Of a DNA stretch of 64,000 nucleotides, positions 7,785 to 16,313 are shown piece after piece; position 1 is the stretch's first letter; every line of letters begins with the position of its first letter. Position numbers and translations under genes: made by a program. The stretch is from positions 1-64,000 of the forward strand of contig JAJNPV010000046.1 of NCBI GenBank assembly GCA_021155195.1, in the 5' to 3' direction. Source of the DNA: Ohtaekwangia sp. (GTDB lineage Bacteria; Bacteroidota; Bacteroidia; Cytophagales; Cyclobacteriaceae). The notes beneath the pieces were generated by a model that was given only the letters and a program-made list of their open reading frames with translations, was not told the DNA's origin and searched no databases.

Positions 7785-9062
7785 ATGATCGAAAATTTAA
7801 TTTCTTTTTCACTTCGCAATCGTTTTTTGGTGCTGCTGGTAGCGGCAGGTTTATTTGCCTGGGGCTTCCGTTCTGTACAGACCAGCAAGGTCGATGCTAT
7901 TCCGGACTTGTCAGAAAACCAGGTGATCGTTTTTACGGAATGGATGGGTCGGAGTCCGCAAATTATTGAAGACCAAATCACGTATCCATTAGTTACCAAT
8001 CTGCAAGGACTGCCGCAGGTAAAGTATGTGCGTGCAAACTCCATGTTTGGGATGAGTTTCGTTTACATAATTTTTGAAGATGCTACTGATATTTATTGGG
8101 CTCGTGAACGCGTACTCGAACGATTGAATTATGCAAGTCGTTTGCTGCCCCAAGGAATCACGCCCACGTTAGGTCCTGATGGAACAGGCGTTGGTCATGT
8201 GTTATGGTACACGTTGGACGCGCCTGGTATGGATTTAGGTGAACAGCGCGCTATTCAGGATTGGTATGTAAAGTTTGCTTTGCAGAATGTGCAAGGGGTA
8301 AGTGAAATTGCTTCGTATGGAGGATTTCAAAAACAGTATCAGGTTACGCTTAATCCGAATCGATTAAATTATTATGACTTATCGGTACCGGAAATCATTC
8401 AGGCAGTTCGTGCCAACAACAACGAAGCGGGAGGACGCAAGTTTGAGATCAATGACATCGGCTACATCATAAAGACAACGGGTTATTTAAAATCCATTGA
8501 AGAGATTGAAAATATTCCCGTTAAAACGATCAATACAGTTCCCGTAAAGGTGAAAGATGTGGCTACGGTACAAATGACCGGAGAATCACGACTTGGTATT
8601 TTTGATTATAACGGAACAGGCGAAGTGGTGGGCGGCATTGTGGTGATGCGGTATGGCGAAAATGCAGACGAAGTAATTACCCGTGTGAAGAAGAAAATGG
8701 AGGAAGTGGGCAAAGGGTTCCCGGAAGGAATGGAGTTTAACATTGTGTATGACCGAAGTGTGCTGATTGAGGAATCTATATCATCCATTAAAACAACCTT
8801 GATTGAGGAAATGATTGTGGTGTCGTTGGTGGTTATCATCTTCTTGTTTCATTGGCGGAGTGCAGTGAGCATCATTATTCAAATTCCCATCACCATTGCT
8901 GCCAGTTTCATTTTTCTGAACGCGTTCGGTATTTCTTCCAACATCATGTCGCTCACAGGTATTGCGTTGGCGATCGGTGTGATTGTCGATAATGGAATTA
9001 TCATGGCTGAGAATTCCTATAAGAACTTGTCGCATCGTTTTGAAGAACTCAATACTAAATAA
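7785..9062 (+). CDS. CusA/CzcA-type RND heavy-metal efflux pump, N-terminal part (frame interrupted)
   Basis: A 425-residue N-terminal portion of a heavy-metal RND permease. It starts with the typical MIENLISFSLRNR inner-membrane entry helix. The first periplasmic porter region follows, then TM2-TM4, with the TM4 signature GIALAIGVIVDNGIIMAENSYKNL. It breaks off in the cytoplasmic loop after TM4 with a TAA at 9060-9062, and the rest of the pump continues in the +1 frame from 9064. Omitting T9060 would give one continuous protein of about 1063 residues, the normal CusA length. ATG 7785 was preferred over an earlier non-ATG start at 7758 because it begins the family N-terminus. Confidence 0.85.
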   Translation: MIENLISFSLRNRFLVLLVAAGLFAWGFRSVQTSKVDAIPDLSENQVIVFTEWMGRSPQIIEDQITYPLVTNLQGLPQVKYVRANSMFGMSFVYIIFEDATDIYWARERVLERLNYASRLLPQGITPTLGPDGTGVGHVLWYTLDAPGMDLGEQRAIQDWYVKFALQNVQGVSEIASYGGFQKQYQVTLNPNRLNYYDLSVPEIIQAVRANNNEAGGRKFEINDIGYIIKTTGYLKSIEEIENIPVKTINTVPVKVKDVATVQMTGESRLGIFDYNGTGEVVGGIVVMRYGENADEVITRVKKKMEEVGKGFPEGMEFNIVYDRSVLIEESISSIKTTLIEEMIVVSLVVIIFLFHWRSAVSIIIQIPITIAASFIFLNAFGISSNIMSLTGIALAIGVIVDNGIIMAENSYKNLSHRFEELNTK

Positions 9063-9063
9063 G

Positions 9064-10977
9064 ATGGCTAAAAATTATATTCCTATACCGGAGCAGGAGC
9101 GTCTTGAAATCATTGAGAAATCAAGTAAGCAGGTATCGCGTGGCGTATTTTACTCTACTGTCATTATTATTACCTCTTTCCTGCCAGTGTTTTTACTTAC
9201 AGGACAAGAAGGAAAGTTATTCCATCCATTAGCCTACACAAAGACTTTTATTCTGATTGTAGATGCCCTGTTGGTGGTAACACTCGCTCCCGTTGTTATT
9301 TCATTCTTAATGAAGGGCAAGTTTAAAAGCGAGCATACTAATCCTGTTAACCGCATCCTTGAGAAAATTTATGAACCTATTATTCGCACTTGCTTAAACT
9401 GGCGAAAGACAACCATCGGGGTTAATATTCTTGCGTTAGCGATAAGCGTTCCTATGTTGTTCAGTTTGGGTAGTGAGTTTATGCCGCCTTTGGATGAGCA
9501 GTCCATTTTGTTTATGCCGGTTACACTACCCGATATTTCCAACGAAGAGATAAAACGCATTTTGCAGGTTCAGGATAAAATTATAAAAGATGTACCGGAA
9601 GTAGATAAGGTATTGGGTAAAGCGGGTCGCGCCAGCACCGCTACCGACAATGCACCGATCTCTATGATTGAAACAATCATCTTACTAAAACCAAAATCGC
9701 AATGGAGATCGGGCATTACAAAGAATGATTTAATCAATGAGTTGGATGGTAAGTTGCAAATCCCAGGGGTGGTAAATGGCTGGACTCAACCCATCATCAA
9801 TCGCATCAACATGTTGGCTACTGGCATTCGTACGGATGTAGGTGTAAAGGTATATGGACAAAATCTGGATAGCATCTATGCGGTATCGCAACATGTGAAG
9901 AAAGTATTAGAAAATGTTCATGGCATAAAGGATTTATATGTGGATCCGATTACCGGTGGAAAATATCTGACCGTAGATATAAACCGCGATGCATTAGGTC
10001 GCTATGGGTTAACAGTGGATGATGTGAACATGATCGTTGAATCGGCCATTGGTGGTTCACCGATTGGGCAAACAATTGAAGGTCGTCAGCGATTTAGCAT
10101 CAGTGTCCGGTTGGCGCAGGATTACCGCAACAGCATTGAGCAACTGAAACGAATTCCTTTAAAGACTTCAGCGCTGGGTATTGTTCCACTTTCATCGGTG
10201 GCCAGTATTTATTTTGAAGATGGTCCACCGATGATTACCAGTGAAAACGCGATGCTGCGCGGAGCTGTTCTGTTTAATGTGCGCGATCGGGATTTGGGAA
10301 ACACCGTCAGTGAAGCCATTGAGAAATTAAATTCTGACATGGGTGTTTTACCAAATGGCTATTATTTGGAGTGGAGTGGGCAGTATGAAAACCTGATCCG
10401 AGGCAAGCAAACACTCCTTTACATTTTACCAATCGTGTTGCTGATTATTTTTATTTCGCTCTATCTCGCGTTCAAATCTATTCGCGAAGCGTTCCTGAGT
10501 TTGATAACAATTCCTTTTGCCCTCATTGGAGGAGCGTATATGGTTTACTTCTATGGTGTAAATCTATCAGTGGCAGTGGCGGTTGGTTTTATTGCACTCT
10601 TTGGGATTGCTGTTGAGACAGGGGTTGTGATGGTGATTTATTTGAATGATGCAATGAACCAATTAGTGAAGCTGAAAGGAAACTCAAGCGAGACGATTTC
10701 AAAAGCCGACTTACGTGAGTTTGTAGTTGCTGGTGCTGCAAAACGATTGCGCCCAAAACTTATGACTGTGTCGGTAGCGCTCTTTGGGTTGATACCTGTG
10801 CTATGGTCTACCGGGGTGGGTAGTGATGTAATGCAACCTATTGTGTTACCGATGATTGGTGGAGTGCTTACTTCCAGTACACACATTTTACTGGTAACTC
10901 CACTTATCTTTTTGATGACGAAGGAATATGAATTAAGAAAATTCGGAAAACTTGAAGTACATGAAAACACTCACTAA
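9064..10977 (+). CDS. CusA/CzcA-type RND heavy-metal efflux pump, C-terminal part (frame interrupted)
   Basis: A 637-residue remainder of the pump: cytoplasmic linker, TM5-TM6 (VFYSTVIIITSFLPVFLLTGQEG), TM7, the second large periplasmic porter and docking region with the LGSEFMPPLDE segment, and TM8-TM12 ending around residue 625. The frame is open from 8983, but homology starts only near the ATG at 9064, one base after the upstream TAA (TAAGATG). Reinitiation could therefore yield two polypeptides that reassemble. Otherwise the pump is inactivated by a one-base frameshift, or the base is an assembly error. The 3' end overlaps the next gene by 17 bases. Confidence 0.85.
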   Translation: MAKNYIPIPEQERLEIIEKSSKQVSRGVFYSTVIIITSFLPVFLLTGQEGKLFHPLAYTKTFILIVDALLVVTLAPVVISFLMKGKFKSEHTNPVNRILEKIYEPIIRTCLNWRKTTIGVNILALAISVPMLFSLGSEFMPPLDEQSILFMPVTLPDISNEEIKRILQVQDKIIKDVPEVDKVLGKAGRASTATDNAPISMIETIILLKPKSQWRSGITKNDLINELDGKLQIPGVVNGWTQPIINRINMLATGIRTDVGVKVYGQNLDSIYAVSQHVKKVLENVHGIKDLYVDPITGGKYLTVDINRDALGRYGLTVDDVNMIVESAIGGSPIGQTIEGRQRFSISVRLAQDYRNSIEQLKRIPLKTSALGIVPLSSVASIYFEDGPPMITSENAMLRGAVLFNVRDRDLGNTVSEAIEKLNSDMGVLPNGYYLEWSGQYENLIRGKQTLLYILPIVLLIIFISLYLAFKSIREAFLSLITIPFALIGGAYMVYFYGVNLSVAVAVGFIALFGIAVETGVVMVIYLNDAMNQLVKLKGNSSETISKADLREFVVAGAAKRLRPKLMTVSVALFGLIPVLWSTGVGSDVMQPIVLPMIGGVLTSSTHILLVTPLIFLMTKEYELRKFGKLEVHENTH

Positions 10978-12229
10978 CAAATTGTCAATTGTCAATTGTC
11001 AATTGTCAATTGGCCTGTTAATGCTGATGAGCCTATCAGGTTCTGCACAAGTCATAACTCTGGACAGCGTTTTAGCTACCATCGATCGGCAAAATCCCAT
11101 GCTTCAACAATTCGATCACAAGGTATCGGCATTGAATACGTACACAGAAGGCGCAACCAGTTGGATGGCACCGATGGTGGGAGCAGGACCTTACTGGTAT
11201 CCGTATCCGGGTCAGAAGTTGATGGACGAACGGGATAAAGGAATGTTTATGTTCAACATTGAGCAAGACATTCCGAGTCCGGGTAAGCTGCGTGCACGAA
11301 AGGAATATTTTAACTCGCGGGCGGGTGTAGAAGAACAAGGTCGTGCTATTCAGTATAATGCTTTGCGATCAGAAGCCAAGGTATTGTATTATGATTGGTT
11401 GGTGCTTGAGAAAAAATTGAAAGTGTTAAATGAAAATCAGCGCATTGTAGAAATGATGCTTAACCTCGCACGGGTTCGCTATCCATACAATCAAGGGAGT
11501 TTAGGAAATATATACAAAGCAGAAGGCAGATTGTATGAAGTTCAGAACATGATTTTGGAAACGAAGTCTGAGATTGAGGAGAAAGGATACCGATTAAAAG
11601 CGCTAATGAATGACCCCTCTGGAAGAGTGTTACAAATTGATACGACAATTAGCATTTCTTTTGATGCCAATAAATTGTTATACGACACAGCTTCGTTGTT
11701 AACTAATCGAAGTGATGTACAACAAATCAATCGCTCGATTAAGGTAATGCAGCAAAATCAACTGTTACAGCAAGCACAAGCTAAGCCCGACTTTAGAATT
11801 CGCTACGAACATATGCAGCCCCGTGGTAACATGCCCTTGCAGTTTTCATTGATGGCTATGGTTTCAATTCCCATTGTTCCCTGGGCCTCCAAAATGTATA
11901 AGTCAGAGTCAGCGGGAATGAACTATGAAATTGAGGCCATGAAGAAAGAGCAGGAGGGAATCTTATTGGAGACGAAAGGCATGTTGATAGGAATTGCCAC
12001 TCAATTAAAGCGAGTACAACAGCAACTCGCTAATTATCAGACTAAAATTATTCCGGCCTTACGAAAGAATTACGAAACTGTTATGCTCGCGTACGAAGAG
12101 AATCGGGAGCAACTTCCGATTGTGATTGATGGGTGGGAAGCCTGGAATATGGCGGAGTTAGAATATTTGGAAAAGTTGCAGAATTACTATTCAATGATTG
12201 TACAATATGAGAAAGAAATTGAAAGATAA
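10961..12229 (+). CDS. TolC/CusC-like outer-membrane efflux channel
   Basis: A 422-residue outer-membrane factor for the metal RND pump. A signal peptide runs to about residue 30 (SGSAQ). The mature part has the long paired coiled-coil helices of TolC proteins (about 130-240 and 330-420), with heptad-rich Gln/Glu/Leu segments. The ATG at 10961 overlaps the pump's end (10977), indicating coupling. Four perfect copies of the 7-base unit ATTGTCA lie at 10981-11008 within the signal peptide. Because seven is not a multiple of three, a gain or loss of one copy would shift the frame. Length and helical pattern match the family; no Cys acylation site is evident. Confidence 0.88.
   Translation: MKTLTNKLSIVNCQLSIGLLMLMSLSGSAQVITLDSVLATIDRQNPMLQQFDHKVSALNTYTEGATSWMAPMVGAGPYWYPYPGQKLMDERDKGMFMFNIEQDIPSPGKLRARKEYFNSRAGVEEQGRAIQYNALRSEAKVLYYDWLVLEKKLKVLNENQRIVEMMLNLARVRYPYNQGSLGNIYKAEGRLYEVQNMILETKSEIEEKGYRLKALMNDPSGRVLQIDTTISISFDANKLLYDTASLLTNRSDVQQINRSIKVMQQNQLLQQAQAKPDFRIRYEHMQPRGNMPLQFSLMAMVSIPIVPWASKMYKSESAGMNYEIEAMKKEQEGILLETKGMLIGIATQLKRVQQQLANYQTKIIPALRKNYETVMLAYEENREQLPIVIDGWEAWNMAELEYLEKLQNYYSMIVQYEKEIER
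10981..11011 (+). repeat. 7-bp tandem repeat (ATTGTCA x4 plus 3 bases) inside a coding region
   Basis: Four exact head-to-tail copies of ATTGTCA plus a fifth partial copy sit in codons 7-17 of the outer-membrane channel gene. The unit is self-complementary in part (CAATTG), so it could also form hairpins. A related CAATTGACAATG string occurs near the start of the next gene (about 12249-12260). Confidence 0.85.
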
Positions 12230-12257
12230 GTTTGCAGTTGACAAAGAACAATTGACA

Positions 12258-13544
12258 ATGCTCACTAAAAATTCACTGTACATTGTCAGTTATACATTGT
12301 TCATTCTATTATTAGTGATGCTGTATGGTTGTACGGTTAAGGATAGCACTCACAATCATGTGGATACCTACACGTGCCCCATGCACCCCACCGTATTAAC
12401 TGACAGACCCGGAACTTGTCCGGTTTGCGGAATGGATCTGGTTCGAAAATCGAAAGCAGGAGAAGAAGTGAAGATTACGGAAGACTTGGCTAAACTGATC
12501 AAGTCACCGAATGAGACCGTAACCGCTTCTATCAAAACAGTGAAGGGCGAATACCGATCGGCCATCTTATCTAAAGAGCTGCTGGGAATTGTAGCGTATG
12601 ACACCCGAAACATTTATATGATTCCAGCGCGGATTAGCGGACGATTGGAGAAAGTGTATCTAAAATATAATTATCAACGCATCACCAAGGGAATGAAGAT
12701 AGCAGAAGTCTATAGCCCTGAGTTATTAAATGCTCAACGCGAACTTGTATATCTTTGGCAAAATGATTCTGAGAATAAATCGCTGATTGAAGCGGCTACG
12801 CGTAAACTTTTATTACTGGGTGCAACGGAAGATCAAATAAAAAAACTTGAAGAAAGAAAAGAAGTATCAAACACATTTTCAATATATAGTCCTTATGATG
12901 GCTACTTGATTTTAAATTCAGAGGCCCCACAAGCTCCACTTAGTACTTCTTCAGCACCTGGCTCTACCGAAGGAATGGGAATGAATACGGCTTTCAAGCA
13001 ACCAGCAGAATCAAATCCAATTTCAGCAGAGAGTAGTTTGTTAAGAGAAGGTAACTATGTAAGTAATGGGCAAACGCTTTTTAGGGTAGTTAATTCAAAC
13101 TCGCTATGGGTTGAATTTAATATTCCTGCGGAGGAGGCTTTCAATCTCAAGAAGGATGCTGCCATTGAATTGTTTATCAATGGTAAAAAGAGTATGGCAA
13201 GAATTGATTTTATTGAACCCTTCAGTGCTCAAACTCAGGATTTTATTCAAATTCATTCCTATTACAAAGGGGATAATTTACTGATTGGCCAGTTGGTAAA
13301 AGGTACGGTGCAATCTAAAACGAAAGAGTCCTTGTGGCTCCCTAAAACTGCGGTTATGGATTTGGGTATCAATCAGGTTGTGTTTGTTAAGGATCGAGGG
13401 CAGTTCAAAGCGAAGCAGGTTGAAACGGGAAGTCGTGCAGATGATTTTGTGGAGATTACTAAGGGACTTACATCTGGTGATGAAGTGGCTGGCAATGCTC
13501 AATTTTTAGTCGATAGTGAAGGTTTCGTAAAAACATCTAATTAA
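12258..13544 (+). CDS. RND periplasmic adaptor with heavy-metal-binding domain (CusB-like, first of two)
   Basis: A 428-residue lipoprotein adaptor. The signal peptide ends at the LYGC lipobox (C25). A heavy-metal-binding domain follows (CPMHP at C40-P44, then TCPVCGMDLV near 54-63), as in CusB-type proteins that load copper. The barrel-sandwich hybrid, helical hairpin and beta-barrel of a membrane fusion protein occupy about 100-425. It connects the RND pump with the outer-membrane channel in the periplasm. ATG 12258 gives a clean lipoprotein signal. An ATG at 12207 would overlap the preceding gene and add 17 charged residues, so the start is uncertain. A second adaptor follows one base downstream. 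Confidence 0.87.
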   Translation: MLTKNSLYIVSYTLFILLLVMLYGCTVKDSTHNHVDTYTCPMHPTVLTDRPGTCPVCGMDLVRKSKAGEEVKITEDLAKLIKSPNETVTASIKTVKGEYRSAILSKELLGIVAYDTRNIYMIPARISGRLEKVYLKYNYQRITKGMKIAEVYSPELLNAQRELVYLWQNDSENKSLIEAATRKLLLLGATEDQIKKLEERKEVSNTFSIYSPYDGYLILNSEAPQAPLSTSSAPGSTEGMGMNTAFKQPAESNPISAESSLLREGNYVSNGQTLFRVVNSNSLWVEFNIPAEEAFNLKKDAAIELFINGKKSMARIDFIEPFSAQTQDFIQIHSYYKGDNLLIGQLVKGTVQSKTKESLWLPKTAVMDLGINQVVFVKDRGQFKAKQVETGSRADDFVEITKGLTSGDEVAGNAQFLVDSEGFVKTSN

Positions 13545-13545
13545 T

Positions 13546-14658
13546 ATGAAGAGTATTTCAATTCTGGTTTTACTAAGCGCATTGATTGGGTGCACTCAGC
13601 AGAAAAATGCCATGGTGGAAGGGGGCCAACCCATTCAGGCAATGAGCGTTTCAAATAGTTCAACACTTATGCTATCGGATACTCAAATCCGGTTAGCCAA
13701 CATCTCCACGGAAGTGGTGAAGGAAGGCGATATTGCGCAGGTACTTCCAGTAAATGCAAGACTTGTTGCAAACGAAAATCTAACAGAAATAATCAGCGCC
13801 CGTGTTGCCGGGCGTATTGAAATGTTGTATTTCCGTGAAGTAGGACGCGAAGTGATGAAAGATGAAACACTTTATGAAGTGTATAGCGAAAACCTATTGA
13901 TCCTGGAACGCGAATATCTACTGGCAAAAGCGCAGTATGAAAAATTAGGTAAAGCCAGTAATTACGAATCCATATTAAAGGGGGCAGAAAAAAAATTGTT
14001 GCTTTACGGATTAACCAAAGATCAGATTGCCAACCTAAGTGAAACAGAGAGTTTACATTCTCACATTACTTTTTTATCGCCTACTTCAGGAATTATAAAA
14101 AAAATTGAGGTGGAGGAGGGACAGTATGTAAGTGAAGGCACCTTACTTTATCAAATTGAAAACACATGTCAACTGTGGGTGGAAGCAGAATTATACCCTG
14201 CGGAAGTGAACTATGTTAAAGTGGGTGATAAGATAAAAGTACAAGTTAATGGGCTTGAGCGACAGCAACGTGAAGCAACTGTTAATTTTTTAAGTCCTGA
14301 GTTAAGAGCTGGATCTCAAGTAATGGTAATGCGGGCAACTATTTCCAATCCATCCTTGTCCCTTAAACCCGGGCAGGCTGCGCAAGTGTTGCTGCAACAT
14401 TCTGCTCGTCACTCGTTGGTGATTCCTGTTGATGCTGTTATTCGCAATGAGCAAGGTACCCATGTCTATATTCAAACCGAACAAAATACATTTGAACCCC
14501 GAATGGTTATAACAGGAATTGAAAATTTTCAATCGGTAGAGATTATCGATGGTCTTAGGGCAGGAGATAAGGTTGTTGCAACGGGTTCTTACTTGTTGTA
14601 TAGCGAGCTGGTACTTAAGAAAGGGATTGATCCACAAGCAAGCATTCACAAACATTAA
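13546..14658 (+). CDS. RND periplasmic adaptor (CusB-like, second of two)
   Basis: A 370-residue lipoprotein with lipobox LIGC (about C16). Membrane-fusion-protein architecture is visible: flanking lipoyl half-motifs (ARVAGRIEMLYFREVGREV and FLSPTSGIIKKIEVEEGQYV), a helical hairpin between them and a C-terminal beta-barrel. It lacks the CPMHP/CPVCGM metal-loading domain of its neighbour. It starts one base after the stop of the first adaptor, so the two are translated as a pair. They may form mixed hexamers on the pump. It is a homologue of the first adaptor but well diverged, so an old duplication or separate recruitment is more likely than a recent copy. Confidence 0.87.
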   Translation: MKSISILVLLSALIGCTQQKNAMVEGGQPIQAMSVSNSSTLMLSDTQIRLANISTEVVKEGDIAQVLPVNARLVANENLTEIISARVAGRIEMLYFREVGREVMKDETLYEVYSENLLILEREYLLAKAQYEKLGKASNYESILKGAEKKLLLYGLTKDQIANLSETESLHSHITFLSPTSGIIKKIEVEEGQYVSEGTLLYQIENTCQLWVEAELYPAEVNYVKVGDKIKVQVNGLERQQREATVNFLSPELRAGSQVMVMRATISNPSLSLKPGQAAQVLLQHSARHSLVIPVDAVIRNEQGTHVYIQTEQNTFEPRMVITGIENFQSVEIIDGLRAGDKVVATGSYLLYSELVLKKGIDPQASIHKH

Positions 14659-14689
14659 CTAAAAATTCAAACTATAAACTCAAATATTT

Positions 14690-15295
14690 ATGAAAATCAA
14701 ATCACTTTTCTCATTCATGTTAGTAGGAGCAACCCTTGTGTTAGTTACAAGTTGTGGCACAAAGAAAGAAGAACACACGATGGATCATGAACCCGTTGCT
14801 GCAGCGGATGAACAACCCACTGTAGCTGCTGCTCCCCAATTTAAGGTTGATGCCAGGTTTCAACAACAACTAGCAGCTATTTTTTCATCGTATGTGGTGA
14901 TGAAGGATGCGTTTGTAGCATCGGACGGTGCTGTTGTAAAACAAGAAGCTGATAAAGTGATGAATGCACTTGCAGGCGCAGACATGACTTTATTAACAGG
15001 TGGTGCTCACAATGATTGGATGACCTATCAGCAAAACTTAAAAAATAGTTTAAAAGCAATTCAAGCCTCAGCTGACCTTGAAGAACAGCGGACAGCATTC
15101 AAGAATTTTTCAGAAGATTTATATAAAACCATTAAGGCTTATGGATTAGGGGGCACTACTGCATACTACGAATATTGCCCAATGGCATTTAATAATTCAG
15201 GAGCCTATTGGTTAAGCGACAACGCAGTTATTCGCAACCCTTACTTTGGTGATAAGATGCTAAGCTGCGGATCGGTAGAAGAAGAATTACACTAA
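14690..15295 (+). CDS. DUF3347 domain lipoprotein, copper locus
   Basis: A 201-residue lipoprotein (lipobox VTSC at about residue 22) with an acidic, His/Glu-rich linker. A helical DUF3347 domain follows (about 50-200). The C-terminal block carries YCPMAFNNSGAYWLS, then IRNPYFGD, then ML-CGS. Conserved Cys-Pro-Met and a later Cys suggest a copper-binding site; the same domain occurs fused to CusB-type adaptors. It lies 31 bases after the second adaptor and 11 bases before a paralogue. Periplasmic copper binding is inferred from motif and context; the activity is unknown. Confidence 0.82.
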   Translation: MKIKSLFSFMLVGATLVLVTSCGTKKEEHTMDHEPVAAADEQPTVAAAPQFKVDARFQQQLAAIFSSYVVMKDAFVASDGAVVKQEADKVMNALAGADMTLLTGGAHNDWMTYQQNLKNSLKAIQASADLEEQRTAFKNFSEDLYKTIKAYGLGGTTAYYEYCPMAFNNSGAYWLSDNAVIRNPYFGDKMLSCGSVEEELH

Positions 15296-15306
15296 ACGAT
15301 AACAGC

Positions 15307-15819
15307 ATGAAAAAAATAGTAATTACCCTTTGCATGACTTTGGCTGCACTCGTAGCCTTCGCCCAACACGACCACCCAAAGCAGAACACTAATAAAGATT
15401 TCGCTAAAGTGGTACCTGCTTTTCAAGACAAAGAATTGAATGCAGCCTATGTTAATTACATTCAATTAAAAGATGCTTTGGTTGCATCAGATTTAGAGAA
15501 AAGTAAAAAAGCAGGGATGGAGCTACAAAAGTCGCTAACAGCAGTAAGCAATAGTAAGAAAGCATCTGAGTTAACAACAATATTGGTATCATCAACCGAT
15601 TTAGCTTCGCAACGAAAAGTTTTTTCTTCACTTAGTAATGAAATGTCAACTCTGGTAAAAGGCAGTAAACTTTCAGCAGGTTCGCTATACCTTGATTATT
15701 GCCCCATGGCAAATAATAATGAAGGTGCATATTGGTTATCCAATGAAAAAGAAATTAGGAATCCTTATTTCGGTGACAGCATGTTGAAATGCGGAAGTGT
15801 AAAAGAAACAATTCAATAA
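15307..15819 (+). CDS. DUF3347 domain exported protein, paralogue of the preceding gene
   Basis: A 170-residue protein with a standard signal peptide cleaved near AFAQ (about residue 20). A short His-rich start (HDHPKQ) and one DUF3347 domain follow. The C-terminal block YCPMANNNEGAYWLS, IRNPYFGD, ML-CGSV repeats that of the upstream gene nearly position for position, so the two arose by tandem duplication. It lacks a lipobox, so it should be soluble in the periplasm while its sister is membrane-anchored. That may separate a carrier from an anchored acceptor. Function inferred only. Confidence 0.82.
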   Translation: MKKIVITLCMTLAALVAFAQHDHPKQNTNKDFAKVVPAFQDKELNAAYVNYIQLKDALVASDLEKSKKAGMELQKSLTAVSNSKKASELTTILVSSTDLASQRKVFSSLSNEMSTLVKGSKLSAGSLYLDYCPMANNNEGAYWLSNEKEIRNPYFGDSMLKCGSVKETIQ

Positions 15820-15827
15820 AAGGAAGT

Positions 15828-16313
15828 ATGAAGCTTGCTGCTCAAATTTTTAGTTTGATTTTTATTCTTGTGGGTTGTGGTAAGTCCAATCATGATCAAA
15901 ATGATTTGATGAATCGTATCAGACTTACTGAGATAAACGGTAATCCTTTAGAGTTGTCTGAATACAGAGGTAAAGCCGTATTTATTAATTTTTGGGCAAC
16001 GTGGTGTAAGCCATGCATTCAGGAGATGCCTACCTTGGTGAAGGCACAAGATAAATTCAGGAGTGATAACATAGTTTTCCTCTACGCAAGCAATGAGGAA
16101 CCTGAGCAAATTGAAAAGTTTAAAAAGAAGCACTCATTTGATTTTCATTATGTACGTATTGATAATTTAGAAGAGTTGAATATTCAGGCATTACCGACTA
16201 CGTATATATTTAATGCCGATGGTAAATTAGAATTCTCAGAGGCTGGCTTTCGCAATTGGGAGGCAACTGAGAACATAGAATTAATTGCAAAAATAGTAAA
16301 CCATGAAAAATAA
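15828..16313 (+). CDS. TlpA-like thioredoxin-fold lipoprotein
   Basis: A 161-residue lipoprotein (VGC lipobox, C17) with a thioredoxin/AhpC-TSA fold. The redox pair is C60-x-x-C63 in FWATWCKPC. The cis-Pro segment appears as ALPTTYIFN near residue 125. It should reduce or isomerise cysteine pairs on the periplasmic side, plausibly keeping the Cys-rich copper proteins of this locus reduced. The frame is open from 15789 inside the preceding gene; ATG 15828 begins the lipoprotein signal. The 3' end overlaps the next gene by 11 bases, so the two are coupled. Confidence 0.87.
   Translation: MKLAAQIFSLIFILVGCGKSNHDQNDLMNRIRLTEINGNPLELSEYRGKAVFINFWATWCKPCIQEMPTLVKAQDKFRSDNIVFLYASNEEPEQIEKFKKKHSFDFHYVRIDNLEELNIQALPTTYIFNADGKLEFSEAGFRNWEATENIELIAKIVNHEK

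Noticed and set aside
9040..9080. Programmed ribosomal frameshift in the split pump
   Set aside because: The shift needed is +1 at AAA-TAA-G. I see no TGA/CTT-type RF2 context, Shine-Dalgarno-like stimulator or clear pseudoknot. Mutation, assembly error or reinitiation are simpler.
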